Assembly (NCBI GenBank): GCA_021740905.1
Contig: JAIOYV010000071.1
Span: 1 to 36,046, forward strand
Direction of reading: 5' to 3'
From: Bacteroidales bacterium
GTDB taxonomy: Bacteria > Bacteroidota > Bacteroidia > Bacteroidales > M50B96
Length of the DNA: 36,046 nt
Shown here: one piece after another, positions 1 to 15,300 of the stretch
Numbering within the stretch: the first letter of the stretch is position 1
Layout: the number at the start of each line of letters is the position of its first letter
Position numbers and translations under genes: made by a program
The notes under the pieces: generated by a model
Databases searched by the model: none
What the model was told of the DNA's origin: nothing
Seen by the model: only the letters and a program-made list of their open reading frames with translations

Positions 1-308
1 CAATTTGTATCAAAAAACCTGAGATGCCGCCTCAAATCCCTTAAAAATAGCGCGAAGATTGTTTTTTAGGGTGCTCACTATAAGGCTTTGCTGTCAGGCT
101 GTTAGGGCAAAAGTTAAATTCATAAGGAATAGCTGTACATGTATCTCTATTAACTGCCTCAACGATTACCTTGGTAAAAGTAGGATTAATTTTGCACAAA
201 GAGATGAGGCTGCCTAAAATCTTTTCAGACAGCCTCATCTTGTTGAGTGTAAGATTCAAAATAACTTCCACATTCTGATTTCTGCGGAATTTATTCTGAA
301 ACTCTCAC
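1..308. other. Intergenic region downstream of the giant gene
   Basis: No convincing gene is visible. A 76-codon open frame (41-271, minus) crosses the hairpin at 202-240 and matches no family I recognise. It begins just after the end of the giant gene and may be a decayed fragment or chance. The only clear structure is that hairpin. Confidence 0.5.
202..240 (-). terminator. Possible transcription-end hairpin of the giant gene
   Basis: An 11-bp perfect inverted repeat (202-212 with 230-240, agatgaggctg arms) encloses a 17-nt loop. It lies about 70 nt past the stop codon of the giant minus-strand gene. No strong U tract follows on the minus strand, so it is not a textbook intrinsic terminator. 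It could instead be an interspersed palindrome. Confidence 0.35.
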
Positions 309-3300
309 TTACCTGATCAAAACCATCTTTTTGGTTTCAGCATATTTCTCCGATTTGAGCCTGTAATAGTATGACCCAACAGGTAAATCATGCGCATCAA
401 AGAAAATACTATGCTGCCCTGCTTGGTCTACCTCATCTTTCAGTATGGCCACTTTCTCTCCAATCACATTGAAAATAGAAAATTCTATCCGGGTGCTTTC
501 AGGCAGGTAATAGCTGAATTCCGTTTCGAACGTAAATGGATTCGGCACATTTTGGTTTAACCGGAAACCTGCCTGACCGGCAGGCAGGCCCGAAACCAAA
601 GCCCCCACCGAAATTTTGTTTTTTTCATACCTGCCGTTTCCTTCGATCCAATCCAAACCTGTCAGGTTATTTTCTAACCCTGACAGGTTTGAGTACGTCC
701 TCACCGTAAATTCTTCGCCCTCGACCAAACCATCTATTTCGAGGGTAGTTTCATCGTCGCCCCAAAGGGTGATGGCCGTAAAATTGCCATCGACCACAGC
801 GCAACCAACCGGCAAACCCGATTGGTTGAACACCCCTATTTCTGTCCCATAATTCATTTCATGTGTCAGCAAGCCCAGGCTCATGTTGTTGCCGGTATTA
901 ATGGCCTTTTTGAAATACCTGTTTTGGGGCTGCATCATTTCAACTTTTGAATACATGATAGAATTGGCCGGGTAAGTAAGGATTTGCTGCGAGTTCATCT
1001 TTATCTGATAGCCTTCGCCGGGCATCATGTTGCCGATTGCATTGATTCCCCATTGTGGCCAATATATTTGACCGTTCCCATTTTTCACAAGATTAACTTC
1101 GGAAACAACCGGGCTTAACATCACGTTGATGGGTGCAGGTGCTTTTCGCAGGTAGCCCAAAAAGCTCCATCCCTGAACAATGGTAACCGGAGTGTTTTCA
1201 GGTACTACACCCAATCCTTCCACTGTCATGGTTTGTGCAGAGTTCATTTTTATCTGGTATCCTTCGCCAATGAGTACCTCACCGATAGTATTAATGCCCC
1301 ATTGTGGCCAGTAGGTGTTTCCATTACCATCTTTGGCAATGATTACCTCCGAAACAAAGGGTGTGCACAGGCTATCAATATTGGGTTCAAAAGGATCCAT
1401 ATAGGTAGAGAAGAAACTCCAACCCATTGGCAGGTTGATGTATTGATATTCCATAGAGAAGGCTCCAAGTGACAATAGCCCACTCATTCCATCCGGTTCG
1501 AAGTATCCGGTGTTGGGCATGGCCGGGGGCTGGATATAAGTGGCTGTAGCATCGAACACCATCCCGTCGCTTGCCCGCCAGATTTTCCATTGGAAGGCTT
1601 CTCCCACTGCAAAACCATCGGGTTGTGTAGTCAGGGTATCGTCGCCATATACCCTGACAGACTGAATCTGACTGGTCCATTCCATAAAACCGGCGCAGGC
1701 AGGTGTTCCAAGAGAATCGTAGAAAACACCCACAAAATCGCCCAGAGAAATAGGACTGCCATCAATCGTAATAGAAGAAGTGTATGGTGTATAAATGGTA
1801 TGTGAATTCCCGGTATTCGTGTAAGTCCAGGTTGTATTGATTTGTGGGATGGGTGTAATAGCCCCGGCCTTAATGATCATACCACTTAAGAGGGCATAAT
1901 TGATGGCTTCGGTCACCATGACAATATCGCTTGCCCTATCGGATTTCTGCACAGGTACCGTGGCGACAAGGGAATCGGTTTCCCAGGTAAGGCCTCCATT
2001 CATTGTTCTCCAGATACCCGAAACACCCGGGTTGGCCGTGCTTGAAATCAATCCGGTATTTTCTGTCAGGAAAAACATATCACCCACATCGAGGTATGAA
2101 ATAGGAGGTACATTCCGAACATCCCAGGTAAGCCCCTGGTCGGTTGTTCGGATGATGTTGAACCACGAACCATTGGGCAACCTCGTCATTACATAGCCTG
2201 TCGATTCGTTCACAAAGTCGAGGTCTTTGCCAACGCCGCCACCTTGAACCTGATAGTTGTTTGTCCAACTTAGACCGCCATTTGTAGTTTTGTGCACATA
2301 ATTGCTACCCACTACAAAACCCACCGAATCATTTACAAACTCACCACCATAGCCAAAGCACAGCTCGGGCGTTGGCCGGACATTCCAGGTGAGGCCGCCA
2401 TCGGTTGTCAGGAACATGACATCCTGGACGGTCTGCAAGGTGATGTTGTAGGTCCTGGCATTGGCAAATCCTACGTTAACATTTAACATTTCAAAATCTA
2501 CCATGCCAAAATCGCTGTAGGTGCTGAAATCCGCGAATATGGTATCCGATCGCAAGGTCCATGTCATACCCCCATCCGAAGTGACCCAGGTGTCGAATTG
2601 ATGGGAGTTCCATTGCATTGGGTGACCGATGACGATGCCATTGTTCACATCGAAGAACCAGGCTCCATATATAGCAAGAGGCAAGCCCTGATAGGAGGAT
2701 GGGATTGGATTTGTTTGTGTCCAGGTCTGTCCGCCATCCAGGGTTTTCTTGATGGTGTTGAACGGATTTGAAAAGACGCCGCCAGGCCATTGATCCCCAC
2801 TATAAAACCCTATGTTCTGGCTTAACCATTGATGGTATTGCAGATCATCTACATTGATGGTAGCAATGGAATCCCAGGGTGGAAGGGGTACATTGTTGAT
2901 GGTAAATACAGCATTGCTTTCATCCTTGGTCACGCCAACACGGTTTACTTTTATGCGGCAATTGGTAGTAGAAATATTTGGCACAGTCCACCAATACGAC
3001 AAACCGCTTACATTTTCTTCAATAAGAACATAGTGGCTCCCGGCATCAGGCGTATAGGATAGTTCAACCCCATCGAAAGTACCCGTTTGGCTCCAGGTGA
3101 TCTGAATCGAATCGTTCCCGGTAAAAACCTCTCCGCCATTGGGATAGAGCACTGTAATTTCGATTTCATTTACAGTAAATGGTGCATCGCTATCGTCGTA
3201 GATGGTGGTTCCGTGCAGTTGCAACCTCACTTCGGCAGTTGTTGTAGTTACATTCGGAAGAACATATTCTAATGAACCTGTATTCGGGACCGTTGCCCTT

Positions 3301-6300
3301 AACGAGAAACCATATCCGAGCTTGTAGTAAAAATCGACTAATGCTGAAGGACTACTTCCTGTATTATCCCAGGTAACAATTAAAGTATCACCGCCTTGAT
3401 AGACTTCCCCTCCGTTTGGTGAAAGAACGGTGATGGAATCGGTATTCCCTACAATGGTGAAATAAGTGTCGGTAGTATCGCTGCCATAAGCCAACAGACA
3501 AGTTGTTGAGTTGATGTTTGGTATTGCCCATTGTATTGCTTCCAGTTCTGCCGGGGCATCGCCGGCCCAAACCCAGGTTGCGCCGCCATCCGAAGAGAAT
3601 TTGATGTCGTTGAAATCCACATTTCCGTTGGCATCCCAAATAATGGTATCGAGGAAAGCACCTGTGAAAACCTCACCTCCATTGGGATAAAGTAATTCAA
3701 TAGGAGCTGTTGGGCCTACTTCAAATGCCTGATCGCTGATATCGTAAATGGATGAATTAGCCGATTCTACAACTTTAATCAGGAAGTTAGCCGAAGCGAA
3801 TGTTGGACTCCAACTGAAGAAGCCTGTATTGGCAACCAGTTCTTCAATTATGTACCATGAGGAACCTCCGTTGGCGGAATAGTAAATATCAACAGATTCG
3901 AACAAGCCTGTCCAAGTCCAGATAATGCTATCGTTTGAGTTAGTTTCAATCAATTCGCCGCCATTCGGATAGGTAATCGTAATTGAATGTGCCTCTTCGA
4001 TGGAAAATACCATATCGCTACTGTCAGCCACAGCCGGATCGGTGGCATCTTCAATCTTGATCAAACAATTCGATGACATGATATTCGGGATTGACCAGGC
4101 GTAACTACCATCGTTGGATTCGCTACCAGAAACCAGGGACCATGTTGCAGCGCTATCCGAACTGAAATAAATGTTGATGTCACCCACTTGTCCTGCTGAC
4201 TGCCACGAAATATAGGAAGTGGTTCCAATTATGAAGGTCTGGCCCGCATTGTGGGATGTAAGTGTAAGCTCGGGAGCAATGTAATTTATGGTGAAAGTGT
4301 TATCGCTCTCATCCCAAACCGAAGTATTTCCTGTTTGTTCAACCTTTATCTTACAATCTGTTGACCCTACGTTTGGCACGGTCCAGTTGTAGTAGGTGCC
4401 GGTTAAATTATCTGCAATCAATGTCCAATTAGTGCCATTGTCGAGGGTATAATACAAATCGACAGAAGGAATATTCCCTGTTTTTATCCACCAGATGTAA
4501 TGGGTGCTAAGGCCATCCCAGCTTTGGCCTCCGTTCGGAACATCAACCATAAGGGTATTTTGAACAATCGTAAAGGCTGCATCACTTTCATCCAAAACTG
4601 TAGGACTGCCGGTTTCTTCAATTCTGATTAAACAATTGGTTGAGGCTACGGAAGGAACCGTCCAGGCATACGTCCCGGTGTTGCTTACATTGTTTGAAAT
4701 CAATGTAAAGTAATCGCCGCCATCGGTGCTGTAATACAGATCAACGTTTGCAACCTGTCCTGTGGAATTCCAGGCGATGTTGTGAATAGCTCCTTCATTT
4801 AGTGACATGCTGCTGTTAGGAGAGGTAATGGTAAGTGTGTTCGCAGGACAAGTCAGTGTTTCATTATAAAGTCCACTTACATCGGAAGAGGACAAATTCC
4901 CGGCATACATCCGAATATCATCCAAAGCACCATTGAAATAGAGCGAGCCACAGGGATTTCCTGCATCATCGGCCTCCCCTCCAATGGCAAGTTGTGCGGG
5001 GCCATTCTGTATGTTGCCCAACGAACCGTAAATATTCCCGGCTGTCAGGGTTTGCAATTGATTGTCGATATAAATCTCTACCCTGTCGAGACCGCTTGAA
5101 TAAATGCTTCCGTCGTAGTTTACAGCAATATGGTGCCAGTTGAGGTCGGAAATAGTACCCACAGTCCTCATGTTCACCAAGGCTTGGTAAATAAGGGTTG
5201 AGGCAAAGGCAAACTTGATGGTCCCTGTATTTTCCAGTGAAAGGCTGAACTCGCGCTGGTTCGAACTACAATAATTGCCTGCATTCTTGGCGATAATAGT
5301 TCCCCATGATCCAGAGCCATTCTTCTTGATCCAAACCGAAAAAGCAAAGCTCGAATCAGGTGCAGCAAAAACCTCATCCAATGTATCACCCAATGTGATG
5401 TAGCCATCGGATGGCCCAAATTTAAAGGCATGGTTGGGACAACCAAAACGGTCTGTGACCAGTTCCAGGTCGTGCCGTTGTCCATTGATGCTTCCTACAT
5501 CATCGTTTGCAGAGCCCTCGTTGAAATAATATTGAGCTAACAACACATTGTTTCCGGGCACTACCGGCTGCTGAATGATGAATACGGCATCGCTTTGGTC
5601 GGCCAGGGCTCCCGAAACAATTTTTACGAGACACTGGGAAGATGCCACCCCGGGAACTGTCCAGGCATATTGCCCGGTATTTTGCAGATTATCATCGATA
5701 AAAATCCAGTTAATCCCATTATCGGTTGAATAGTAGAGATCGATCAAGCCAATAGTGCCAGTACTGCTCCAGGTGATGAAATAGGTATTGCCTTCGGTTA
5801 ATATTTCACCACCGTTGGGTGTAAGAAGTGTGAGGCTGTTCGCTACTGGCGGGCTAATGGTGAACACCGAATCGCTCACATCAAATACAGTTGAACCTCC
5901 CAATCCCTGTACTTTTATCAGGCATTGGGCACTCGAAACATTTGGAACTATATATTGGAATCCACCAGAGTTTTGAACATTATCGTTCAGCATTATCCAG
6001 TTGGCTCCATTGTCAACGGAATAGTGAATCATCACATTGCCCGATATACCAGTCGATGTCCACGAAATATAGGACCAATCGTTTGCTGTTATTACTTCGC
6101 CACCATTGGGGTAATTTATAGTAATGCTTGCCGGAGCCGGTTGCTCAATGGTGAATGTTGAATCGCTCACATCCATTACTGTTGAACCTCCAAGTTCCTG
6201 CACTTTAATCAGGCATTGGGCACTCGAAACAACTGGAACCTGGTATTGGAATCCACCTGAGTTTTGAACATTATCGTTCAGAAGTATCCAGTTGCTTCCA

Positions 6301-9300
6301 TTGTCGATGGAATAGTGAATCATAACATTGCCCACAGTTCCGGTCGAGGTCCACGATATGTATGACCAATCGCCTGCCGTTATTACTTCGCCGCCATTGG
6401 GGTAATTTATAGTAATGCTTGCAGGGCTGGGTGGCTCAATTATGAAAGTTGAATCGCTTACATCCATTACTGTTGATCCTCCCAGTTCCTGCACTTTTAT
6501 CAGGCATTGGGTACTCGAAACAGGTGGAACCTGGTATTGGAATCCACCTGAGTTTTGAACATTATCGTTCAGAAGTATCCAGTTGCTTCCATTGTCGATG
6601 GAATAGTGAATCATAACATTGCCCACAGTTCCGGTCGAGGTCCACGAAACATAAGACCAATCGCCACTTGTTATTACTTCGCCCCCGTTGGGATATATTA
6701 TTGTAATACTGGCCGGAGCCGGAGGTTCAATGGTGAATGTTGAATCGCTCACATCCCCCATACCGGTCATTGCTTCCTGAACTCTTACCAGACATTGAGT
6801 GCTGTTTGCAGATGGAAGTACATATTGGTAACTGCCAGAGTTTTGCACATAATCATTAATCAAAATCCAACTAACACCATTATCGACCGAATAGTGCAGC
6901 ATAACATTGCCCACGTTTCCTGTTGATGACCACGAGATATATGAGGCATCTCCACTGGTTAGTACTTCGCCACCATTGGGGTAAAGAATGGTAATGGTAT
7001 TCGTTGCAGCACCGATTTCAAAAGCGTTATCGCTTATGTCGTATTCATTTGAGTTATTTGAATTCATAATCCCCATCAGCGCATTCGTAGTGAGCGTGGT
7101 AGGAACTTGCCAGGTATAGGTGCCATCGTTGTCGGTATCATTCGCAATAGGTATCCAGTTGCTACCACCGTTGATGGAATAGAAAATATGTACAAGGCTT
7201 ATCGGGCCGGTTGAACTCCAGGTAATATTGTAGTTTGAACCTGGGGATAAAACCTCCCCTCCATTGGGGGTGATCACTGTTATAGAACCCGGAGGAGGCA
7301 AAACGATCTCAAAAGTGCTGTCGCTTACATCCACTACATTATACGAGTCGATGATTTTTATTAAGCCACTCGACGATACCGCCCAACTTGGAATGGTCCA
7401 GGCATACGAACCGCTATTATAAACAAAGTTGTCGAGAAGATCCCAGGTAACACTATCATTCGAATAGTATATTTCGAGGAGACCGATAGTCCCTGTTGAG
7501 GACCAGGTTATGTTTTGAGTTGTTCCTGTTGTCCAAACCTCGCCCCCATTGGGTGAAATAATGGTAATTGAATTTACTCCTGCGTTTATTGTAAAGGCAC
7601 TGTCGCTCACATCTGCCAAAGATGAATTTAACACGTCATTAATCTTAATAAGGGCATTGCTCGTATTGACATTTACCACATTCCAATAGTAATATCCATC
7701 GTTTGCTGAATAATCATCAATGTAGGTCCAGTTGGTTCCTCCGTCTATCGAATACCAAATTTCAACATAGTCGATTACCCCGGTGCTCGCCCAGGTGATA
7801 TCGTAAAAGCTTGCTCCGGTAAGGATTTCACCGCCATTAGGGGTGACTACGGTAATTGAGTTGGGCAATGGATTGCCGATTTCAAAAGTAGTATCGCTCA
7901 CATCCACAATGGAAGCGTTGTTCACATCTTCGATCTTAATCAAGGCATTTGTGGATGGTGCATTGGGGACGGTCCAGGCATACGATCCAGTATTGGGGTT
8001 GTAGGGAGCGATGTTCGTCCAGTTGCTACCATTATCGGTCGAATACCAAATTTTCACATAAGAGACCTGCCCCGTTGTCGACCAGGTAATGTTTTGTGTA
8101 CTGCTGATCGACCAAACTTCCCCACCATTGGGTGAAGTAACAGTAATGGTTTGGGCAATGGCACTAATTGTAAAGGCACTGTCGCTCGCATCACTTACAT
8201 TCGGATTGTATGAATCAACAATTGCGATAAAAGCATTTGTGGTTGGCAAATTCGCAACAAGCCAGGTATAGGTTCCATCGTTATCGGTATCGTTGGCCAC
8301 AAACGACCAGTTGGTTCCACCATCCAAAGAATAAAAAATATCTACATGAGTCATTGCACCTGTCGAACTCCAGGTGATATCGTAGTTTGTCCCTCCGGCT
8401 AAAACTTCGCCGCCATTGGGTGTAATAAGAGTAATACTTGTTAGTGGCGCACCTATTTCAAATGCACTATCGCTTACATCAACCACAGAGGAATTAGACT
8501 CATCATTTATTTTTACCAGTGCATTTGTAGTATAGTCTGGTGGAATTGTCCATTCATACAAACCATCATTCAGTGTAAAATCATTAATATAGGCCCAGTT
8601 GACACCATAATCGATGGAGTACCAAATTTCAACATGATTTATACTCCCTGTTGATGCCCAAGTAATGTTTTGTGTACTTCCGGCCGGCCAAACTTCGCCT
8701 CCGTTGGGCGTAAGCACCGTGATAGAACCTGGTGCGCTTCCAATAGTAAATTCATTATCGCTCACATCGCCCCAGACCGGATTAACCGAATCGTGTACCT
8801 TAACCAGTACATTCGTGGAAGTAACAGGTGGCAAATTCCAGGAATATACACCCGTATTCGGTGCGTAATTGGCAATAGTAACCCAGTTCCCACCACCATT
8901 TAAGGAATACCATATTATTACAGAACTTATTGATCCGGTGGATGTCCAGGTAATGTCATGGACACTGGATGGTGCCCAAACCTCGCCTCCATTGGGTGAA
9001 GTAATGGTAATCGAATTAACCACTGGTGAAGTAATTGTAAATACATTATCGCTGTTATCACCGATGGTTGGGTCGAGTTGATTCTCAACCCTTACCAATA
9101 CATCCTGTGAATTGATCATAGGTACTGTCCAGTAGTAGCCACCATTATTTCCCTGATAGGTATCAATGGTTGTCCAGTTGATGCCTCCATCGGTAGAATA
9201 TAACAAGTGAATAAACGAAGTCAGGCCAACTGACCCCCAGGTAATCTCATAAGTACTACCCCCTGTTAGTGTTTCGCCCCCGTTGGGAGTCAAAACCAAA

Positions 9301-12300
9301 AGCGAGCTATAAAAGGTTGTTGTTATTGTGAAGGTGCTATCACTTGCATCTGCCACCGCCGGGTTGGCGGTTTCAGCCACTTTAACCAAGGCGGTTTGTG
9401 ATGGAGTATTGGGAATCTGCCACTGATACTGGCCATTATTCGGCACATTCGATGCAATGGAACTCCAGGTTGTACCCGAATCGACTGAATAGGTAAGATC
9501 GACATTGTTGATGTTACCGGTGGATGCCCAGGTAACATAATAGGTTGCCGAAATAGTCAGGTATTGGCCCCCGTTCGGGTGGGTTAATGTCAATGAATTG
9601 ACAGCTGCGCCGATTTCAAATAAAGCATCGCTGACATCAACCACAGAAGTATTTCCAAACTCATTAATCTTGATAAGGGCATTTGTGGTAATCGTATTCG
9701 GAACGGTCCATTCAAATATCCCAGCATTGAAGGCATGATCGTCGATATAACTCCAGGTAATTCCAGCGTCTGACGAGAACCAAATCTCCACATAATCAAT
9801 GACACCGGTATTTGTCCAGGTGATGAAATAAGAGCTTCCGGCAGTCAGGATTTCTCCACCGTTCGGAGTAGTTACTGTAATGGTGTTTAATGAAGCAATT
9901 TCAAACACTCCATTGCTGATATCAACCACTTGGGACGAAGCTACATCATGAATTTTTATAAGGGCATTTGTGGTGGTCAAATTTGGAATGGTCCATTCAT
10001 ACAAACCATCGTTGTAGGAATAATCATCAATCAAGTTCCAGTTCGTGCCATTGTTGGTTGAATAATAAATGACCACATAACTTACCGTTCCAGTCGTCGA
10101 CCAGGTAATATTCTGCGTACTTCCGGCAGTCCAAACTTCACCCCCGTTCGGTGAAATGACAGTAATGGTATTTGGAACTCCGTTTATCGTAAATGCTGCA
10201 TCACTCACATCGAAGATATTTCCATTGCTGAATTCAGTGATCTTGATCAAGGCATTGGTGGTTGAAATATTGGGGACTGTCCACATATAGGTGCTGTCGT
10301 TGTTTTCATGATCAGCGATAAAGTTCCAGGTTGTTCCTCCATCGGTAGAATAATAAAGGTCCAGATAGCTAATTGACTGGTCGCTTGTCCAGGTGATTTC
10401 GTACGTACTTCCTCCGGTGAGAACCTCGCCTCCATTGGGTGCTGTAACCGTAACCGGATTAGAGACAATTTGATTGATCTCAAAGGCAGCATCGCTTAAA
10501 TCAACCACTGAGGTATTATAAACTTCATTGATTTTGATCAGGGCATTTACAGTAGTCACATTCGGAACAGTCCAGGCATATTGGCCATTGTTTTGGGCAT
10601 AATCATCAATGTAACTCCATACCTGCCCTCCATCGGTTGAATACCATATTTCAACATTGGAAATAGTACCGGTGGATGACCAGGTAATAATTTGGGTACT
10701 TCCTGCTGTCCAGGTTTCACCTCCGTTGGGTGTAATAACTGTAAGAGAATTAGCTACCATAGTGATGGTAAATGGTGCATCGCTAAAATCGTAAGTACTC
10801 GAACTGTTGAACTCAGAAATGGCTATCAAGGCATTGGTGGTGGAAACATTCGGGACATTCCAGGTGTAGCTGCTGTCGTTCAATTCATGATCAGCAATTA
10901 TATTCCAGTTCGACCCTCCATCGGTTGAGTAATACAGATCGACATAGTTAAACGAACCATCGCTTATCCAGGTGATATTGTAGGTGCTTCCACCAATGAG
11001 AGTCTCGCCACCATTGGGTGTAGTAACTTGAATAGGAATCACCTCATTGATTGTGAAAGTGCTGTCGCTCACATCAACCACCGATGTATTGTACACCTCG
11101 TTGATTTTGATGAGTGCATTGGTTGTGCTAACATTGGGTACGTTCCATTCATACTCACCATCATTTAGCGAATAGTCATCAATGTAATCCCAGATATTCC
11201 CGCCATCCGTCGAATACCAAATTTCCACAAAGTTGATCAACCCTGAGGTGGTCCATGTAATGAAGTGTGTGCTGTTTCCGGCAAAGACTTCACCTCCATT
11301 AGGCGAAGTTACGGTTATTGAATTCGGAACAGCATTAATGGTAAACGGAGCATCGCTAACATCGCCATTGGCCTGGTTGAAAACTTCATGCACTTTAATC
11401 AGTGCATTGGTGGTTGAGACATTGGCCACTGTCCATTCTTTAAATCCATTGTTGAATTTAAAATCATCAACCGTAGCCCATGTCGTGCCGCCATCGGTAG
11501 AATATAAAATTCCCACGTAGTTACCGGAATACCCTGATGTGGACCAGGTGATGGTATAGGAACTTCCTCCAGTCAAAACTTCTCCTCCATTTGGAGTTAT
11601 TACTGTGAAAGGACTTGATGCTGCAATTTCGAAATTATTATCACTCACATCATCCACTGAAGTATTGAACACTTCATTGATTTTTACGAGGGCACTTGTT
11701 GTGATATTGTTCGGGATTGTCCACTCATAAAGACCATCATTGTAGGAATAATCATCAATATATGTCCAACTTGTGCCAGCATTAGTAGAATACCAAATTT
11801 CAACATACGAGATAGAACCGGTGGTTGACCATGTAATGTCATGAGTAGAACCAACAACCCAGGTTTCACCTCCGTTTGGTGAGAGTACAGTTATAGAATT
11901 AGCCACTGCATTGATCGTAAATGCAGCATCGCTTTCATCATAAATATTCCCATTGCTGAACTCCGTGATTTTGATCAAGGCATTGGTAGTAGAAACATTT
12001 GGAACTGTCCACATATAACTACTGTCATTGGCTTCGTGATCGGCAATGAATAACCAGGTTTGGCCTCCATCTGTTGAATAATAAAGGTCGAGCCAGGTGA
12101 TAGATTGATCACTCGTCCAGGTAATTTCGTAGGTGCTTCCTCCTGTAAGTGTTTCGCCTCCATTGGGAGTGACCACCGTAACAGGATTGGATACGATAGT
12201 GCTTATTTCAAATGTACTGTCGCTCACATCAACTACCGATGTATTGTACACTTCGTTGATTTTAACCAGAGCATTTAGGGTTGATACAGTTGGCACAGTC

Positions 12301-15300
12301 CATTCGTACAATCCATCGTTGGTCGAATAATCGTCGATGTAATTCCAAATTTGCCCACCATCGATCGAATACCAAATCTCAACAAAGTCGATTGAACCGG
12401 TGGTTGACCAGGTAATGTCTTGCATTGTTCCGGCAGTCCAGGTTTCGCCCCCATTTGGAGAGATAACTGTAATTGTGTTTGAAACGGGTGCGCTTATCTC
12501 AAAAACCGCATTGCTTACATCAATTACGGACGTGTTGTATCCGTTAATCTTTACCAGGGCTGTAGTGGTAGGCGTGTTGGGGACTGTCCATGTATATTGT
12601 CCTGTATTGGCGGCAAAATTGTCGATATACGACCAGGATACACCATTGTTGGATGAAAACCACAACTCGACAGCATTAAAAGAACCAATGCTTGACCAGG
12701 TAATATTTTGTGTCGATCCCTGAGTCCAAACCTCGCCACCATTCGGAGATGTGATAGTTAATGAAGGTGGAACAAAACTAATACTGAACACAGCATCACT
12801 AATATCGTTCACCGAAGTGTTCCCAAACTCATTAATCTTTATCAAAGCATTGCTGGTATTATAGTTCGCCACAGTCCATGTAAAGGAGCCATCGTTATCG
12901 GCATGATCGTCAATATAATTCCATGTACTTCCTCCATTGGTCGAATACCAGATCTCAACATATGGAATAGTACCTGAAGAAGTCCAGGTAATGTTATAAT
13001 TGCTTAATCCCGTAAGCGACTCGCCCCCATTGGGTGTTATCACAGTAATCGAATTTGTAGAGGCAGCCCCGATTTCAAAAGTGCTGTCGCTTACATCAAC
13101 AACTGAGCTATTATACACTTCATTGATTTTAATGAGGGCGCTTATTGAAGGTATATTTGGAACTGTCCAGGCGTATTGGCCATTATTTGTTGCATAGTCA
13201 TCAATGTAATCCCAACTACTCCCATTATTGGTGGAGTACCATATTTCGACAGCTCCATACGTAAAAGTCCCGGTTGTACTCCAGGTAATGATCTGAGTAG
13301 TTCCTGCCGTCCAGACCTCCCCGCCATTGGGCGAGATCACAGTTACAGAGTTTGCAACTGCATTAATTGTAAACACTGCATCGCTTACATCGAATACACT
13401 GGTGTTGCTCATCTCGGTGATCATGATCTTGGCAGAACTGGTCGAGATATTTGGAACCATCCAGGAGTAAATTCCATCGTTCGTTTCAAAATCTGAAATA
13501 AAAGTCCAGTTCGTTCCTCCATCAGTCGAGTAGTATATGTCAAGCAAGGTAATAGAACCATCGCTGGTCCAGGTAATATCGTAGGTCGAGCCACCAGTCA
13601 AGGTTTCGCCGCCATTGGGTGCTGTAACCGTAACCGGGTTAGAGACCACAGCTGCAATTTCAAAAGTACTGTCGCTCACATCCACCACGGATGAATTATA
13701 CACTTCATTGATTTTAATAAGAGCACTTGTTGTGGGCACATTGGGAACCGTCCAGGCATATTGGCCGTTGTTGGTGGCATAGTCATCAATGTAATCCCAA
13801 CTACTTCCATTATTGGTGGAGTACCAGATTTCCACAGCCCCATAAGTAAATGTTCCTGTTGTCGACCAGGTAATAATTTGAGTGGTACCAGCTGTCCAAA
13901 CTTCTCCTCCATTAGGCGAAATTACCGTAACCGAGTTTGCTACCTGAGTGATTGAAAATTCATAATCACTGTAATCCACTACCGAAGTATTCCCAAATTC
14001 GTTGATTTTTATGAGAGCTGTTGTAGTTGATACGTTTGGAACATTCCAGGAAACCAATCCATCATTGAAAGCATGATCATCAATGTAGTTCCAGTTATTT
14101 CCCCAATCTGTCGAATACCATACTTCAACATAATCAATTGTACCTGTAGTAGACCATTCCACGTCAACCGAAGATCCTCCGGTCAGCAATTCTCCACCAT
14201 TTGGATAGATAACAGTGATACTATTGGGGACAGATGCTGCAATTGAAAATACACTATCACTGACATCAACTGTCAGAGAACTTCCAACAGCATGAATTTT
14301 AATCAGGGCATTTGAAGTAGTATATGATGGGACTGTCCATACATATTGTCCGGTATTCTGATAGTAATCATTAATTATTAGCCAACTTGAACCATTATTG
14401 ACAGAGTAATACAAAACCACATTGCTTATCGAACCGGTTGAAGTCCAGGTGATGAGTTCTGTTGTACCCGATGTCCAGGTTTCGCCGCCATTGGGTGAAG
14501 AAACGGTAATCGAATTTACCGGTGGGCTTATGGTAAAGGTCGCATCACTTACGTCAACCACAGAGGTATTATACACCTCATTAATTTTGATCAAAGCATT
14601 TGTTGTTGAGATGGGTGCCGGAACTGTCCAGGCAAATTGCCCGGAGTTTTGGGCATAATCATCGATATAATACCAGTTATTTCCATTATTTGTTGAGTAC
14701 CAGATTTCAACAAAACTAATCATTCCAGTCGAAGACCAGGTAATATTGTGGGTATTTCCAGCCGTCCAACTTTCGCCACCATTGGGTTGAATGATTGTGA
14801 TGGAACTGGGCTGGGCAGCCTGAATGGTGAAAGTGCTGTCGCTTATATCAAATACAGAGCTGTTCCCAACTTCATTGATCTTGATCAATCCAATAGTAGT
14901 GGTCAAATAAGAAACAGTCCATGTATATTGTCCGGTGTTGTCCGCAAAATCATTGATATAGTCCCAGTTCGATCCTCCATCTTCCGAAAACCAAATCTCC
15001 ACGTAACTGCCAACTCCGATCGAAGTCCAGATAATGTTGTGGGTTGTACCACTGGTCAATACTTCACCCCCGTTTGGAGAAGTTATTGTAATCGAATTGG
15101 TAATTGCAGATATTGTAAAAGGGGCATCACTCACATCAAATACGGATGAATTACCCGCTTCCTGCACTTTGATCAAGCCATTGGTGGTCGCGATGTTGGC
15201 CACATTCCAGAGGTAAATACCATCGTTGGCGGTAAAATCATCTACATAAGACCAAGAGGTTCCTCCATTGGTGGAGTAATAGATTTCAGCATAAATGAAT

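Noticed and set aside
41-271. 76-codon open frame downstream of the giant gene
   Set aside because: It spans a strong hairpin and matches no family I know. Not supported as a gene.
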